A stretch of DNA of 45,050 bases from Bradyrhizobium huanghuaihaiense (GCF_007830635.1 NZ_VLLA01000003.1:501003-546052), one strand, 5' to 3'; positions 1 through 9,673 are shown, numbered from the stretch's first letter. A program made the numbers and translations. The notes: a model not told the origin generated them from the sequence alone.

Positions 1-159
1 CGAGATCGCGTCAGAATAATATTGCTCAAGTAACGCACGGACGCCGCAAAGGAAAGGGCGCCCCCGGTCACGTGCAATGCATATTCGCAACTGCAAAAAG
101 CTTGCGCGAGCGGTTTTGGATTGGCAGAGCCGGGCCATGATGGTTAGGTCCCGCACGAT

Positions 160-1515
160 ATGAGCACATCCCTCTCCCCCCTGCTCGCGCCGATGCTGTC
201 GAGCGCAGCCATGCGCGCCGTCTGCGACGACCAGTCGACCCTGCAGAACATGCTCGATTTCGAGGCAGCGCTGGCACGGGCCGAGGCCGCTACCGGCGTG
301 ATTCCCGCGGCCGCTGTCGGGCCAATTCAAGGCGCCTGCAAGGCGTCTTGGTTTGACGTTGCAGCCCTCGCCGACGCCGCAACGCGATCCGGCAATCTCG
401 CGATTCCCCTGGTGAAGGCGCTGACCGCCAATGTCGGCAAGGCCGATGCGGAGGCCGCGCGCTACGTGCATTGGGGCGCGACCAGCCAGGACGTCATCGA
501 CACCGCGACCATGCTCACCCTTCGCGCCGGCATCGATGCACTGGATGCCGACCTCAGCCGCGCCATCAAGGGGTTTGCGGCGCTCGCCCGCGCCCATCGC
601 AACACCGCGATGGTGGCGCGGACCTGGCTCCAGCACGCGCTGCCGATGCCGTTCGGGCTGAAGGCCGCCGAATATGCCGCAAGCCTCGCCCGTGCCCGCT
701 GTCGCCTCAGGCGGCTCCGTCGCGAGGGGCTGGCACTGCAATTCGGCGGCGCCGCCGGCACGCTCGCCGCCCTCGGCGACAAGGGGCTCGTCGTTGCGGA
801 AAGATTGGCGCAGGAGCTGAACCTTCCGCTGCCGGAAGCGCCCTGGCACACCCATCGCGACCGTATCGCGGAGGCTGCTTCAAGTTTCGCGATCCTGGCT
901 GGAAGCTGCGGCAAGATCGCACGCGACGTCTCGCTGCTGATGCAGACCGATGTCGGCGAAGCGTTCGAGCCCGCCGGCGAAGGCCGCGGCGGCTCCTCGA
1001 CCATGCCGCACAAGCGCAACCCGGTCGCGGCCGCAAGCGCGCTCGGCGCAGCCACCATGGCGCCGCAGCTCGCTGCCACGATTTTTGCAGCGCAGGTGCA
1101 GGACCATGAGCGCAGCGCCGGGCCCTGGCACGCGGAATGGCCGACGCTGCCGCAATTGATGCTGGTGGCCTCCGGCGCGCTCGCGGCGATCGTCGACATC
1201 GCCGAGGGCCTCGATGTCGATGCGGCGCGCATGCGCAGCAATCTCGATGCGACGCACGGGTTGATCATGGCCGAGGCCGTCACCTTTGCGCTGGCCGACA
1301 AGATCGGCAAGAGCGATGCGCATCATCTGATCGAGGCCGCGAGCAAGCGTGCGGTCGCCGAGAAGAAGCATCTGCGCGAGGTGCTGTCAGCCGATTCGCA
1401 AGTCACCGCGCATCTGCCGCCGGAAAAAATTGCGGCATTGTTCGAGCCGATGGCCTATCAAGGGGCTTCGCAGGCCTTGATCGACCGCCTGCTCGATTCG
1501 TTGGATCTCTCCTGA
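160..1515 (+). CDS. pcaB: 3-carboxy-cis,cis-muconate cycloisomerase
   Basis: This enzyme cyclises 3-carboxy-cis,cis-muconate to 4-carboxymuconolactone in the protocatechuate branch of the beta-ketoadipate pathway, in the cytoplasm. The 451-residue product has the fumarase/aspartase superfamily fold signature GSSTMPHKRNP at about residues 277-287, and an N-terminal THW-type segment (VHWGATSQD, about residues 105-113) typical of the superfamily. Length matches the PcaB family. The identification as PcaB rather than adenylosuccinate or argininosuccinate lyase rests on the N-terminal sequence style and on pcaD and pcaC following directly on the same strand. The ATG at 160 has only a weak upstream Shine-Dalgarno match. 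A true purB lies elsewhere in the window (25353-26660), which supports the separate assignment here. Confidence 0.93.
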   Translation: MSTSLSPLLAPMLSSAAMRAVCDDQSTLQNMLDFEAALARAEAATGVIPAAAVGPIQGACKASWFDVAALADAATRSGNLAIPLVKALTANVGKADAEAARYVHWGATSQDVIDTATMLTLRAGIDALDADLSRAIKGFAALARAHRNTAMVARTWLQHALPMPFGLKAAEYAASLARARCRLRRLRREGLALQFGGAAGTLAALGDKGLVVAERLAQELNLPLPEAPWHTHRDRIAEAASSFAILAGSCGKIARDVSLLMQTDVGEAFEPAGEGRGGSSTMPHKRNPVAAASALGAATMAPQLAATIFAAQVQDHERSAGPWHAEWPTLPQLMLVASGALAAIVDIAEGLDVDAARMRSNLDATHGLIMAEAVTFALADKIGKSDAHHLIEAASKRAVAEKKHLREVLSADSQVTAHLPPEKIAALFEPMAYQGASQALIDRLLDSLDLS

Positions 1516-1602
1516 TGTCATTGCCGGGCTTGACCCGGCAATCCATCATCCTGGATAGATTCCGCTTCTCAGATGGATGCGCGGGTCAAGCCCACGCATG
1601 AC
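1513..1602. repeat. Palindromic intergenic repeat between pcaB and pcaD
   Basis: Two arms of about 31 bases, near 1516-1547 and 1572-1602, are imperfect reverse complements of each other. Each arm also contains its own short palindrome around the core GGGCTTGACCC / GGGTCAAGCCC. The element fills almost the whole pcaB-pcaD gap. It looks like the dispersed palindromic repeats common in Bradyrhizobium genomes (recognised by style; copy number not checked). Transcribed, it would form a long hairpin. Confidence 0.8.
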
Positions 1603-1614
1603 GAGGAACATGCC

Positions 1615-2397
1615 ATGCCCATGATCGATGCCGACGGTTGCCTCATCAACGTCTCCGTCGAGGGCCGCGACGGCGGGCCGACCCTGATGCTCTCCAACTC
1701 GCTCGGCTGCACGCTGCAGATGTGGGAGCCGCAGATGAAGGCGCTGACGCAGATCTTCCGCGTCATCCGCTACGACCGCCGTGGCCACGGCAAGTCGAAC
1801 GTTCCGCCCGGCCCCTACACGATGGAGCGCTTCGGCCGCGACGTGCTCGCGATCCTCGACGACCTCAACATCGAGAAGGTGCATTGGTGCGGCCTGTCGA
1901 TGGGCGGCATGGTCGGGCAATGGCTGGGCGCGAATGCGCCGGAGCGCTTCGGCAAGCTGATCCTCGCCAATACCTCCTGCTATTATGCCGAGCCGACCAA
2001 ATGGCTGGAGCGCATCGACGCGGTGAAGAAGGGTGGCATCGCAGTGGTCGCCGATGCCGTGCTTGCGGGCTGGCTCACGGCCGATTTCCGCGAGCGCGAG
2101 CCTGAGATCACCGCGAAGATGAAGGCGATGCTGCTCGCTTCCCCCGTCGAAGGGTATCTGGCCTGCTGCGAGGCGCTGTCGACGCTCGACCAGCGCGCGC
2201 TGTTGCCGAAGATCAAGAGCCCGACATTGGTGATCGCCGGCCGTCACGACATGGCAACCCCCATCTCGGCGGCCGAGCTGATCCGCTCCAACATTCCCGG
2301 CGCCAGCATGACCATCATCGACGCCGCGCACATTTCCAATGTCGAGCAGCCGCATGCGTTCACGGATGCGGTGGTGGGGTTCTTGACGCAACGTTAG
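1615..2397 (+). CDS. pcaD: 3-oxoadipate enol-lactonase
   Basis: An alpha/beta hydrolase that opens beta-ketoadipate enol-lactone to beta-ketoadipate, the step after PcaC. The 260-residue product shows the nucleophile elbow GLSMGG (Ser about residue 95), a late acidic residue in GRHDM, and a His in DAAHISN near the C terminus, completing a Ser-Asp-His triad. The frame is open from an ATG at 1573, but that part encodes repeat DNA. The ATG at 1615 has GAGGAA at 1603-1608 with good spacing and begins MPMIDADG, so it was chosen. It sits about 100 bases after pcaB and the same distance before pcaC, consistent with a co-transcribed pcaBDC set. Confidence 0.93.
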   Translation: MPMIDADGCLINVSVEGRDGGPTLMLSNSLGCTLQMWEPQMKALTQIFRVIRYDRRGHGKSNVPPGPYTMERFGRDVLAILDDLNIEKVHWCGLSMGGMVGQWLGANAPERFGKLILANTSCYYAEPTKWLERIDAVKKGGIAVVADAVLAGWLTADFREREPEITAKMKAMLLASPVEGYLACCEALSTLDQRALLPKIKSPTLVIAGRHDMATPISAAELIRSNIPGASMTIIDAAHISNVEQPHAFTDAVVGFLTQR

Positions 2398-2404
2398 CCA
2401 CAGC

Positions 2405-2484
2405 CGTCATTGCGAGCGCAGCGAAGCAATCCAGACTGCCTCCGCGGAAATATCCTGGATTGCTTCGCTGCGCTCACAATGACG
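2405..2484. repeat. Palindromic intergenic repeat between pcaD and pcaC
   Basis: The arms at 2405-2434 and 2455-2484 are reverse complements at 29 of 30 positions, separated by 20 bases. This family differs from the element between pcaB and pcaD. It carries the GCGAGCGCAGCGAAGCAATCC-type core seen in many Rhizobiales genomes (shown here as two shorter blocks GAGCGCAGCG and AAGCAATCC). The right arm runs into the pcaC ribosome binding site. Confidence 0.85.
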
Positions 2485-2496
2485 AAGGAGGACATC

Positions 2497-2889
2497 ATGG
2501 ACGACCAGAAGCGCCGCGATGCCGGCATGAATGTGCGCCGAAAGGTGCTGGGCAATGCCTGGGTCGACAAGTCGATCGCCAACCGCAATGCCTTCAACAC
2601 CGACTTCCAGGACCTGATCACGCGCTACGCCTGGGGCGAGATCTGGACGCGGCCGCATTTCGACGAGCGCACGCGGCGGGTGCTCGTCATCGGCACCATG
2701 GTCGCACTCGGGCAATGGGACGAATTCCGCCTGCACGTGCGCGCGGCGCTCGCAGAGGGCGGCTTCACGCCCGATGACATCAAGGAAATCCTGCTCCAGC
2801 AGGCGATCTATTGCGGCGTTCCGGCGGCGAACCACGCCGTCAAGGAAGCCTCAGCGATTGTGCAGGAGCTCGGCCTGCTCAAGAGCTAG
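2497..2889 (+). CDS. pcaC: 4-carboxymuconolactone decarboxylase
   Basis: Decarboxylates gamma-carboxymuconolactone to beta-ketoadipate enol-lactone, the PcaD substrate. The 130-residue length matches single-domain PcaC proteins. The sequence begins MDDQKRRDAGMNVRR, continues with the family-typical segments VRRKVLGNAWVD and ITRYAWGEIWTR, and ends with AIYCGVPAANHAVKEA. The frame extends upstream to 2410, but those codons fall in the palindromic repeat. The ATG at 2497 has AAGGAGG at 2485-2491 directly upstream and is the clear start. Its last 39 bases overlap the 3' end of a convergent minus-strand gene. Confidence 0.94.
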   Translation: MDDQKRRDAGMNVRRKVLGNAWVDKSIANRNAFNTDFQDLITRYAWGEIWTRPHFDERTRRVLVIGTMVALGQWDEFRLHVRAALAEGGFTPDDIKEILLQQAIYCGVPAANHAVKEASAIVQELGLLKS

Positions 2890-3399
2890 CGGCGCGGCGG
2901 CCGCGACGGCCTTGGGCGCCGCCTCCGGCCGCTCGATCACCAGCACGATCGCGGCCCCCAGCAGCAGCAGAAGCTCGGTGGCGTGCAGACGGAGGGCGGC
3001 CATCTCGCCGACCTTCGAGGCCATGACCATGCTGGCAAACGAGATCAGGCTGCCGATCGCCAGCGCAATGGCGAGCGCCTCGTCACTGCCGCCGCTCTTG
3101 CGGGTCCGGGGAATGCATAGCAGCGCGAGGTAAATCGCAAAGAACACCACGACGGTCAGCCGTCCCAGCGCCAGCAGCCAGGCGGCACGCACCGTGTCCA
3201 TCCCCGCCATCTGGAGATGATCGCTGAGGAACAGCGCCACCGCGACGCTCGGACGCTCGTAGAGGCCGTGCACCGGTGCAACAAAGATGTTGAAGGCGAC
3301 CAAGGCCCAGGCCGGGATGAAATAGGCCGCCAGCAGCGCGCCATTCACCGAGCCGATCCGCCAATTCCTGAACATGCCGCTACCCGCTTCGCCTGCCAT
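2851..3399 (-). CDS. Hypothetical four-helix membrane protein
   Basis: Function not recognised. The 182-residue product has four hydrophobic stretches: about residues 20-40 (ALLAAYFIPAWALVAFNIF), 71-95, 110-128 and 139-158. This indicates an integral inner-membrane protein with short loops and a hydrophilic, Ala/Glu-rich C-terminal tail. Its stop lies inside the end of pcaC, so the two genes are convergent and overlap by 39 bases. The start is uncertain: the ATG at 3399 has a purine run very close to it, and a second ATG at 3375 has no better site. The coding call rests on the regular helix pattern and intact length rather than on homology. Confidence 0.65.
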   Translation of the reverse strand: MAGEAGSGMFRNWRIGSVNGALLAAYFIPAWALVAFNIFVAPVHGLYERPSVAVALFLSDHLQMAGMDTVRAAWLLALGRLTVVVFFAIYLALLCIPRTRKSGGSDEALAIALAIGSLISFASMVMASKVGEMAALRLHATELLLLLGAAIVLVIERPEAAPKAVAAAAPLALEQAELLHNR

Positions 3400-3492
3400 C
3401 CGCCTTCGGGGGGAAGGCTTTGCGGGGAGCTAACTCGCATGAGACTGTGGCGGCAATTTAAACCCTTTGTTTACCTTAACCGGCTGACCCAC

Positions 3493-3599
3493 GCCGTCAT
3501 TCCGCGGCGGCTCGCAGAGCCGAACTATGGTGCGCAATTACGCACCTGAGAATCTCGAGATTCCGGGTCTGGTCCTTCGGACCATCCCGGAATGACGGA
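3493..3599. repeat. Intergenic palindromic repeat
   Basis: The outer ends GCCGTCATTCCG (3493-3504) and CGGAATGACGG (3589-3599) are reverse complements, with further internal pairing (for example GGTCCTTCGGACC at 3571-3583). The element lies between the membrane protein and the small Gln-rich gene. It resembles a dispersed repeat of Bradyrhizobium-type genomes and has no coding potential I would trust. Confidence 0.7.
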
Positions 3600-3613
3600 G
3601 CAAGACGCCAAAG

Positions 3614-3641
3614 AAAAAAGGCCCCGCCTTTCGGCGAGGCC
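3614..3641 (-). terminator. Rho-independent terminator after the Gln-rich small gene
   Basis: Read on the minus strand, a 9-base-pair GC-rich stem (3641-3633 with 3628-3620, one G-U pair) closes a GAAA tetraloop and is followed by six T residues (3619-3614). It lies 18 bases past the stop codon of the 56-residue gene, which supports that short gene being transcribed. Confidence 0.9.
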
Positions 3642-3659
3642 CTCCCACTCCCGGGCTCC

Positions 3660-3830
3660 CTACTCGTCCTGGCTGCGCTGGCCACCCTGCTGCTGGCCGG
3701 GACGATCGCCCTGGCGCATCGGGTCCTGCTGCTGCTGTCCGGGTTTCTGGCCGCCGCCCTGTTGCTGCCCTGGTTTCTGGCCGGGATTCTGATTTTGCTG
3801 ACCCGGATTCTGGTTCTGCTGCTTCGTCAT
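3660..3830 (-). CDS. Small Gln/Gly/Pro-rich protein, 56 residues
   Basis: Function unknown. The reading frame (ATG at 3830-3828, TAG at 3662-3660) encodes 56 residues beginning MTKQQNQNPGQQNQNPGQKP and ending GQRSQDE. Near-perfect repeats of the unit QNPGQ(Q/K) fill the first half, and the rest is Gln/Gly-rich with few hydrophobic residues, so it is probably disordered and soluble. A GGGAG element lies 9 bases upstream of the ATG and a strong terminator follows immediately, both supporting a real gene. It is divergent from livH. No signal peptide or membrane segment is visible. Confidence 0.78.
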   Translation of the reverse strand: MTKQQNQNPGQQNQNPGQKPGQQQGGGQKPGQQQQDPMRQGDRPGQQQGGQRSQDE

Positions 3831-4110
3831 CGGGGGAAACTCCCTTGTTGGACGTCAGAGAACGGTGATAACGGCCGATCCCGACTTTGGTTGCCCTGGG
3901 AACCCGGTTCCTCGCAGGTGCGGAACCCGGAAACGAAAAATGACCTCTGTACAAGACCTTCTGCCGAGGCGTGAGCTGTTGCGGCGGCCAGTTCCCTCCT
4001 GTTACAAAACCAGCAGAACGCTCAAGGGCTGCCGGGGCCCGAGAAGAAACTCAATCACTCTCTCTCGAAGAGCTCCCTTTGAGCCGCGTCAGGTTTGGTA
4101 ACGGCAGCCT
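3831..4110. promoter_or_regulatory. Divergent intergenic region upstream of livH
   Basis: A 280-base non-coding stretch separates the minus-strand small Gln-rich gene from livH, so it must hold promoters in both directions. I see no clear -35/-10 pair, strong palindrome or ORF with a convincing ribosome binding site in it. The liv operon probably has an untranslated leader here. Confidence 0.45.
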
Positions 4111-5028
4111 ATGGATTATTTCGCCCAGCAGCTCATCAACGGCCTCGTGCTCGGCTCCATCTACGGCCTGATCGCGATCGGCTACACGATGGTCTACGGC
4201 ATCGTCGGCATGATCAATTTCGCCCACGGCGACGTCTTCATGATCGGCGGCTTCATCGCCCTGATCACCTTCCTGATCCTGGTTTCGCTCGGTCTCACCG
4301 CGATCCCCGTGATCCTGCTGGTCGTGCTACTGGTGTCGATGGCGATCACCGCGCTCTACGGCTGGACCATCGAGCGCATCGCCTACCGGCCGCTGCGCCA
4401 TTCCTTCCGCCTCGCCCCGATGCTGTCGGCGATCGGCATGTCCTTCGTGCTGACCAACTACTCGCAGGTGGCGCAGGGCGCCCGGGTCAAGCCGATCCCG
4501 CCCTTCATCACCGGGGGCTACACCTTGCATGAGAGCACGGACGGCTTCGTCATCCAGCTCTCCAACATCCAGATCATGGTGGTCCTCACCACCATCGTGC
4601 TGTTGGCGATCTTCACCTGGCTGGTGTCGCGCACGCGGCTCGGGCGCGACATGCGCGCCTGCGAGCAGGACCAGACCATGGCGGCGCTGCTCGGCGTCAA
4701 CGTCGACCGCACCATCTCCATGACGTTCGTGATCGGCGCGGCGCTCGCCGCGGTCGCCGGCCTGATGTACCTGCTCTATTACGGCCTGGTCGACTTCTTC
4801 ATGGGCTTCGTCGCCGGCATCAAGGCGTTCACCGCCGCTGTGCTCGGCGGCATCGGCTCGCTGCCGGGGGCCATGCTCGGGGGTCTTGCGATCGGCCTGA
4901 TCGAGACGTTCTGGTCGGCCTATTTCTCGGTCGAATACAAGGACGTCGCGGCGTTCTCGATCCTGATCGTCGTGCTGATCTTCATGCCGACCGGCCTGCT
5001 CGGCCGTCCCGAAGTCGAAAAAGTCTGA
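4111..5028 (+). CDS. livH: Branched-chain amino acid ABC transporter permease LivH
   Basis: One of two inner-membrane permeases of the LivFGHMK importer. The 305-residue protein is almost entirely hydrophobic and opens with the family hallmark QLINGLVLGSIYGLIAIGYT, then MVYGIVGMINFAHGDVFMIG. The inner conserved loop LGRDMRACEQDQTMAALLGV (about residues 178-197), which contacts the ATPases, is present. The C-terminal GGIGSLPGAMLGGL motif is also intact. Length is normal. It is the first gene of a five-gene operon; livM starts 9 bases after its stop. The ribosome binding site is weak. Confidence 0.95.
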   Translation: MDYFAQQLINGLVLGSIYGLIAIGYTMVYGIVGMINFAHGDVFMIGGFIALITFLILVSLGLTAIPVILLVVLLVSMAITALYGWTIERIAYRPLRHSFRLAPMLSAIGMSFVLTNYSQVAQGARVKPIPPFITGGYTLHESTDGFVIQLSNIQIMVVLTTIVLLAIFTWLVSRTRLGRDMRACEQDQTMAALLGVNVDRTISMTFVIGAALAAVAGLMYLLYYGLVDFFMGFVAGIKAFTAAVLGGIGSLPGAMLGGLAIGLIETFWSAYFSVEYKDVAAFSILIVVLIFMPTGLLGRPEVEKV

Positions 5029-5037
5029 CGGTCGCGC

Positions 5038-6353
<1,316 letters not shown>

Positions 6354-6357
<4 letters not shown>

Positions 6358-7196
6358 GCGGCGACAAGACTGGCGATAAGATTCTTGGCGTCGACCGGCT
6401 GACCATGCGCTTCGGCGGCATCGTCGCCGTGCAGGACCTCTCCTTCGCCGCCGAGCGGACCAAGATCACCGCGCTGATCGGGCCGAACGGCGCCGGCAAG
6501 ACCACCGTCTTCAACTGCATCACCGGCTTCTACAAGCCGACCGGCGGCACCATCCGCCTCACCCATGACGACGGCCGGGTCATCGCCCTGGAGCGGCTGA
6601 ACGATTTCCGCATCGCCAAGCAGGCCAAGGTCGCGCGCACCTTCCAGAACATCCGCCTGTTTCCCGGCATGACCGCGCTGGAAAACCTGATGGTGGCGCA
6701 GCATAACGCCTTGATGCGCGCCTCCGGCTTCACCCTGCTCGGCCTCGTCGGCGCCCCCGTGTACCGGGACGCCGAGAAGCACGCGATCGATCTCGCCACC
6801 GACTGGCTGAGGCGCGTCAACCTGCTCGACCGCGCCGACGACGCCGCCGGCAACCTCGCCTATGGCGACCAGCGCCGGCTCGAGATCGCGCGTGCGATGT
6901 GCACCGAGCCCGCCCTGCTGTGCCTGGACGAGCCCGCCGCCGGCCTCAACGCGCGCGAGAGCGCCGCTCTGAGCGAGCTGTTGCTCTCGATCCGCAACGA
7001 TGGCACCTCGATCCTGCTGATCGAGCACGACATGTCGGTGGTGATGGAGATCTCCGACCACATCGTGGTGATGGACCACGGGGTGAAGATCGCCCAAGGC
7101 ACACCGCGCGAGGTCCGCGACGATCCCAAGGTGATCGCCGCCTATCTCGGCACAGACGAGGAAGAGGCGGCGGCCGTGATGGAGGGCGGGACGTGA
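6354..7196 (+). CDS. livG: Branched-chain amino acid ABC transporter ATPase LivG
   Basis: The first of the two ATP-binding subunits that drive LivHM. The 280-residue protein contains the Walker A motif GPNGAGKTT, the Q-loop region TFQNIRLFPGMTALEN, a divergent LivG-type signature YGDQRRLEIARAM, Walker B LLCLDEPAAGLN and the H-loop IEHDM. The C-terminal extension with GTPREVRDDPKVIAAYLG is a LivG hallmark. It overlaps livM by four bases at its start, and its stop codon overlaps the GTG of livF. Confidence 0.96.
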
Positions 7197-7936
7197 CGGC
7201 GGCACCCACTCCCCTGCTCGCGATCCGGTCCTTGCGCGCCGCCTACGGCAAGATCGAGGCGCTGAAGGGCGTCGACGTCGAGATCAATGCCGGCGAGATC
7301 GTGGCCCTGATCGGCGCCAACGGAGCCGGCAAGTCGACGCTGATGATGACGATCTTCGGCAAGCCGCGGGCCCGCGCCGGCCAGATCCTGTACGAAGGCC
7401 GCGATATCACCGACGTGCCGACCCATGAGATCGCGCATTTGCGCATCGCGCAATCGCCGGAGGGCCGCCGCATCTTCCCGCGCATGAGCGTGGCGGAAAA
7501 CCTCCAGATGGGGGCCGATGCCACCGAGTGCACCGATGCGGAGCGCGAGGCGACGCTCCAGCGCGTCTTCACGCTGTTTCCGCGGCTGAAGGAACGCTAC
7601 GCCCAGCGCGGCGGAACCCTGTCCGGCGGCGAGCAGCAGATGCTGGCGATCGGCCGTGCCTTGATGAGCCGCCCCCGCCTGCTCCTGCTCGACGAGCCCT
7701 CGCTCGGGCTCGCGCCGCTGATCGCCCGCCAGATTTTCGACGCGATCCGCACCCTGAACCGGCAGGACGGCCTGACCGTCCTGATCGTCGAGCAGAACGC
7801 CAACCATGCGCTCAAGCTCGCCCACCGGGGCTACGTCATGGTCAATGGCCTGATCACGCTGGCCGGGACCGGCGCCGAGTTGCTGCAGCGCCCCGAGATT
7901 CGCGCCGCCTATCTGGAAGGCGGCCGGCACGGCTGA
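7193..7936 (+). CDS. livF: Branched-chain amino acid ABC transporter ATPase LivF
   Basis: The second ATPase subunit of the Liv importer, 247 residues. Walker A is GANGAGKST, the signature is LSGGEQQMLAIGRAL, Walker B is LLLLDEPSLGLAP, and the switch region reads VEQNANHAL, as usual for LivF. The frame is open far upstream inside livG, but the GTG at 7193 is the right start. It overlaps the livG TGA (GTGA), has GGAGG at 7181-7185, and gives the expected N terminus before AIRSLRAAYGKIEAL. Confidence 0.95.
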   Translation: MTAAPTPLLAIRSLRAAYGKIEALKGVDVEINAGEIVALIGANGAGKSTLMMTIFGKPRARAGQILYEGRDITDVPTHEIAHLRIAQSPEGRRIFPRMSVAENLQMGADATECTDAEREATLQRVFTLFPRLKERYAQRGGTLSGGEQQMLAIGRALMSRPRLLLLDEPSLGLAPLIARQIFDAIRTLNRQDGLTVLIVEQNANHALKLAHRGYVMVNGLITLAGTGAELLQRPEIRAAYLEGGRHG

Positions 7937-8086
7937 GCGCGGCCATATGCAGCGCAATGGGGCTAGATATCTCGACCAATGCCCGTATTTTGCCGGTGAC
8001 TTCTCCTCGAATTCATTCAAGAATGGCGCCGGTTTGGACCGGGCATGCCCGGCGACTTCCACAGGCGACCACCCGCGAGGTATCTC

Positions 8087-9205
8087 ATGAAATCACTGAA
8101 GCTCATCGGTCTGGCATTTGGCGCGTCGATCGCGCTGTCGAGCGCGGCATTCGCGCAGGATGTCACCATCGCAGTCGCAGGCCCGATGACCGGCGGCGAG
8201 TCCGCCTTCGGCCGCCAGATGAAGAACGGCGCCGAGATGGCGGTGGCCGATATCAACGCCGCCGGCGGCGTCAACGGCAAGAAGCTTGCGCTCTCCGTCG
8301 AGGACGATGCCTGCGATCCGAAACAGGCACGCTCGATCGCCGAGAAGATCGCCGGCGCCAAGATCCCCTTCGTCGCCGGGCACTATTGCTCGTCGTCGTC
8401 GATCCCCGCCTCGGAGGCCTATGCGGACGGCAACGTGCTTCAGATCACCCCGGCCTCGACCAACCCGCTCTTCACCGAGCGCAAGCTCTGGAACGTGGCG
8501 CGCGTCTGCGGCCGTGACGATCAGCAGGGCCTGATCGCGGCGCAGTACATCGCCAAGAACTTCAAGGGCAAGAACATCGCGATCCTCAACGACAAGACCA
8601 CCTACGGCAAGGGTCTTGCGGACGAGACCAAGAAGGCGCTCAACAAGGCCGGCATCACCGAGAAGATGTACGAGTCCTATAACAAGGGCGACAAGGACTT
8701 CAACGCGATCGTCTCGCGCCTGAAGCGCGACAACATCGACCTCGTCTATGTCGGCGGCTACCATCAGGAGAGCGGCCTGATCCTGCGCCAGATGCGCGAC
8801 CAGGGCCTCAAGACGGTGCTGATGGCCGGCGACGCGCTCGCCGACAAGGAGTACGCCTCCATCACCGGCCCCGCCGGCGAAGGCACCCTGTTCACCTTCG
8901 GCCCCGATCCGCGCAACAAGCCGACCGCCAAGAAGATCGTCGATGCCTTCAAGGCCAAGAACATCGACCCCGAAGGCTACACGCTCTACACCTACGCCGC
9001 GATGCAGGTGTGGTCGCAGGCGGCCAAGAAGGCCGGCACCACCGACGCCAAGAAGGTCATGGAGGCGATGAAGGCCGGCAAGTGGGACACCGTGATCGGC
9101 CCGATCGAGTATGACGCCAAGGGCGACATCAAGCAGATCGACTACGTCGTCTACAAGTGGGACGCCAAGGGCGGCTACTCCGAGATCAAGGGCAACGGCA
9201 CCTAA
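8087..9205 (+). CDS. livK: Branched-chain amino acid-binding periplasmic protein LivK
   Basis: The periplasmic receptor that delivers ligand to LivHM. The 372-residue precursor has a Sec signal peptide (MKSLKLIGLAFGASIALSSA, cleavage probably after AFA at residue 23). The mature part follows the LivJ/LivK pattern closely: AVAGPMTGG, GAEMAVADINAAGGVNGKKL, DDACDPKQA, GHYCSSSSIPAS and ITPASTNP. The DDACDPKQA and CSSS segments are shared with E. coli LivJ/LivK, so amino acids are more likely ligands than aromatic acids. The ATG at 8087 with GAGG at 8077-8080 is preferred over an upstream in-frame ATG at 8045. A terminator follows the stop. Confidence 0.95.
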   Translation: MKSLKLIGLAFGASIALSSAAFAQDVTIAVAGPMTGGESAFGRQMKNGAEMAVADINAAGGVNGKKLALSVEDDACDPKQARSIAEKIAGAKIPFVAGHYCSSSSIPASEAYADGNVLQITPASTNPLFTERKLWNVARVCGRDDQQGLIAAQYIAKNFKGKNIAILNDKTTYGKGLADETKKALNKAGITEKMYESYNKGDKDFNAIVSRLKRDNIDLVYVGGYHQESGLILRQMRDQGLKTVLMAGDALADKEYASITGPAGEGTLFTFGPDPRNKPTAKKIVDAFKAKNIDPEGYTLYTYAAMQVWSQAAKKAGTTDAKKVMEAMKAGKWDTVIGPIEYDAKGDIKQIDYVVYKWDAKGGYSEIKGNGT

Positions 9206-9244
9206 CGCGCTTGCCGGGCCTCAAGGCTGCCATCCAACCCTCAC

Positions 9245-9277
9245 AACGCCCCGGCTTGCGCCGGGGCGTTTCTTCTT
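9245..9277 (+). terminator. Rho-independent terminator after livK
   Basis: A perfect 11-base-pair stem (9245-9255 with 9260-9270, AACGCCCCGGC/GCCGGGGCGTT) with a TTGC loop is followed by a T-rich tail (TTCTTCTT). It begins 40 bases after the livK stop and marks the end of the liv operon. The next gene is convergent on the minus strand. Confidence 0.93.
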
Positions 9278-9286
9278 GCGCCAAGG

Positions 9287-9673
9287 TCAGACGGCTGCGG
9301 GCAGCTCGCCGCCCGCAGCCGTCTGGGCCTTCCGCAGTGCTTGCAGGAGATCGTTCGGCCGAAACGGCTTTTGCAGGCAAACCACGTTGGCGAGGTGAGG
9401 CGCTTGGTCCAGGAAATCGAGCGTCGTCATTCCGGACACCGCAATGATGGGAAGTCCCGGCGCACGCTCGCGCAGGCTCGCGATGACGTCGACGCCGCTG
9501 GTGTCGCCAAGGAAGATATCGACGATTGCCGCGTCACACGGGCTTTCCGCGAAAGCTTTCAGCCCGGCCGCGCCGCTTTCGGCCTCCACGACCTCGAAAC
9601 GATTGACCCGGAGCACGATCGCGACCATCGCGCGGACGTCCTTCTGGTCGTCGATGATGAGAACGCGGGGCAT
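9287..9673 (-). CDS. Single-domain response regulator (receiver only)
   Basis: A CheY-like stand-alone receiver of 128 residues with no output domain. It has the acidic pair in VLIIDDQ, the phospho-acceptor Asp52 in AAIVDIFLGD, the switch Ser80 in IAVSGM, and the conserved Lys102 in LQKPF. It probably shuttles phosphate in a relay. The hybrid histidine kinase on the other strand (9900-12725) is the obvious partner by position, but that is inference. A TTG three codons upstream extends the frame; the ATG at 9673 with GGGAG nine bases before it was preferred. Confidence 0.9.
   Translation of the reverse strand: MPRVLIIDDQKDVRAMVAIVLRVNRFEVVEAESGAAGLKAFAESPCDAAIVDIFLGDTSGVDVIASLRERAPGLPIIAVSGMTTLDFLDQAPHLANVVCLQKPFRPNDLLQALRKAQTAAGGELPAAV

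Noticed and set aside
1573..1614. N-terminal extension of PcaD (MDARVKPTHDE...)
   Set aside because: This stretch is part of the palindromic repeat. The ATG at 1615 has its own ribosome binding site and family-like start.
2410..2496. N-terminal extension of PcaC
   Set aside because: Encoded by the repeat between pcaD and pcaC. The ATG at 2497 is preceded by AAGGAGG.
6899..7192. Extended N terminus of LivF in an upstream open frame
   Set aside because: It overlaps livG, has no family match, and GTG 7193 has a good ribosome binding site and the usual stop/start overlap.
8039..8052. 14-base palindrome CCGGGCATGCCCGG upstream of livK
   Set aside because: Short and GC-rich, lies just before the livK ribosome binding site, and could occur by chance. 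No regulator is indicated.
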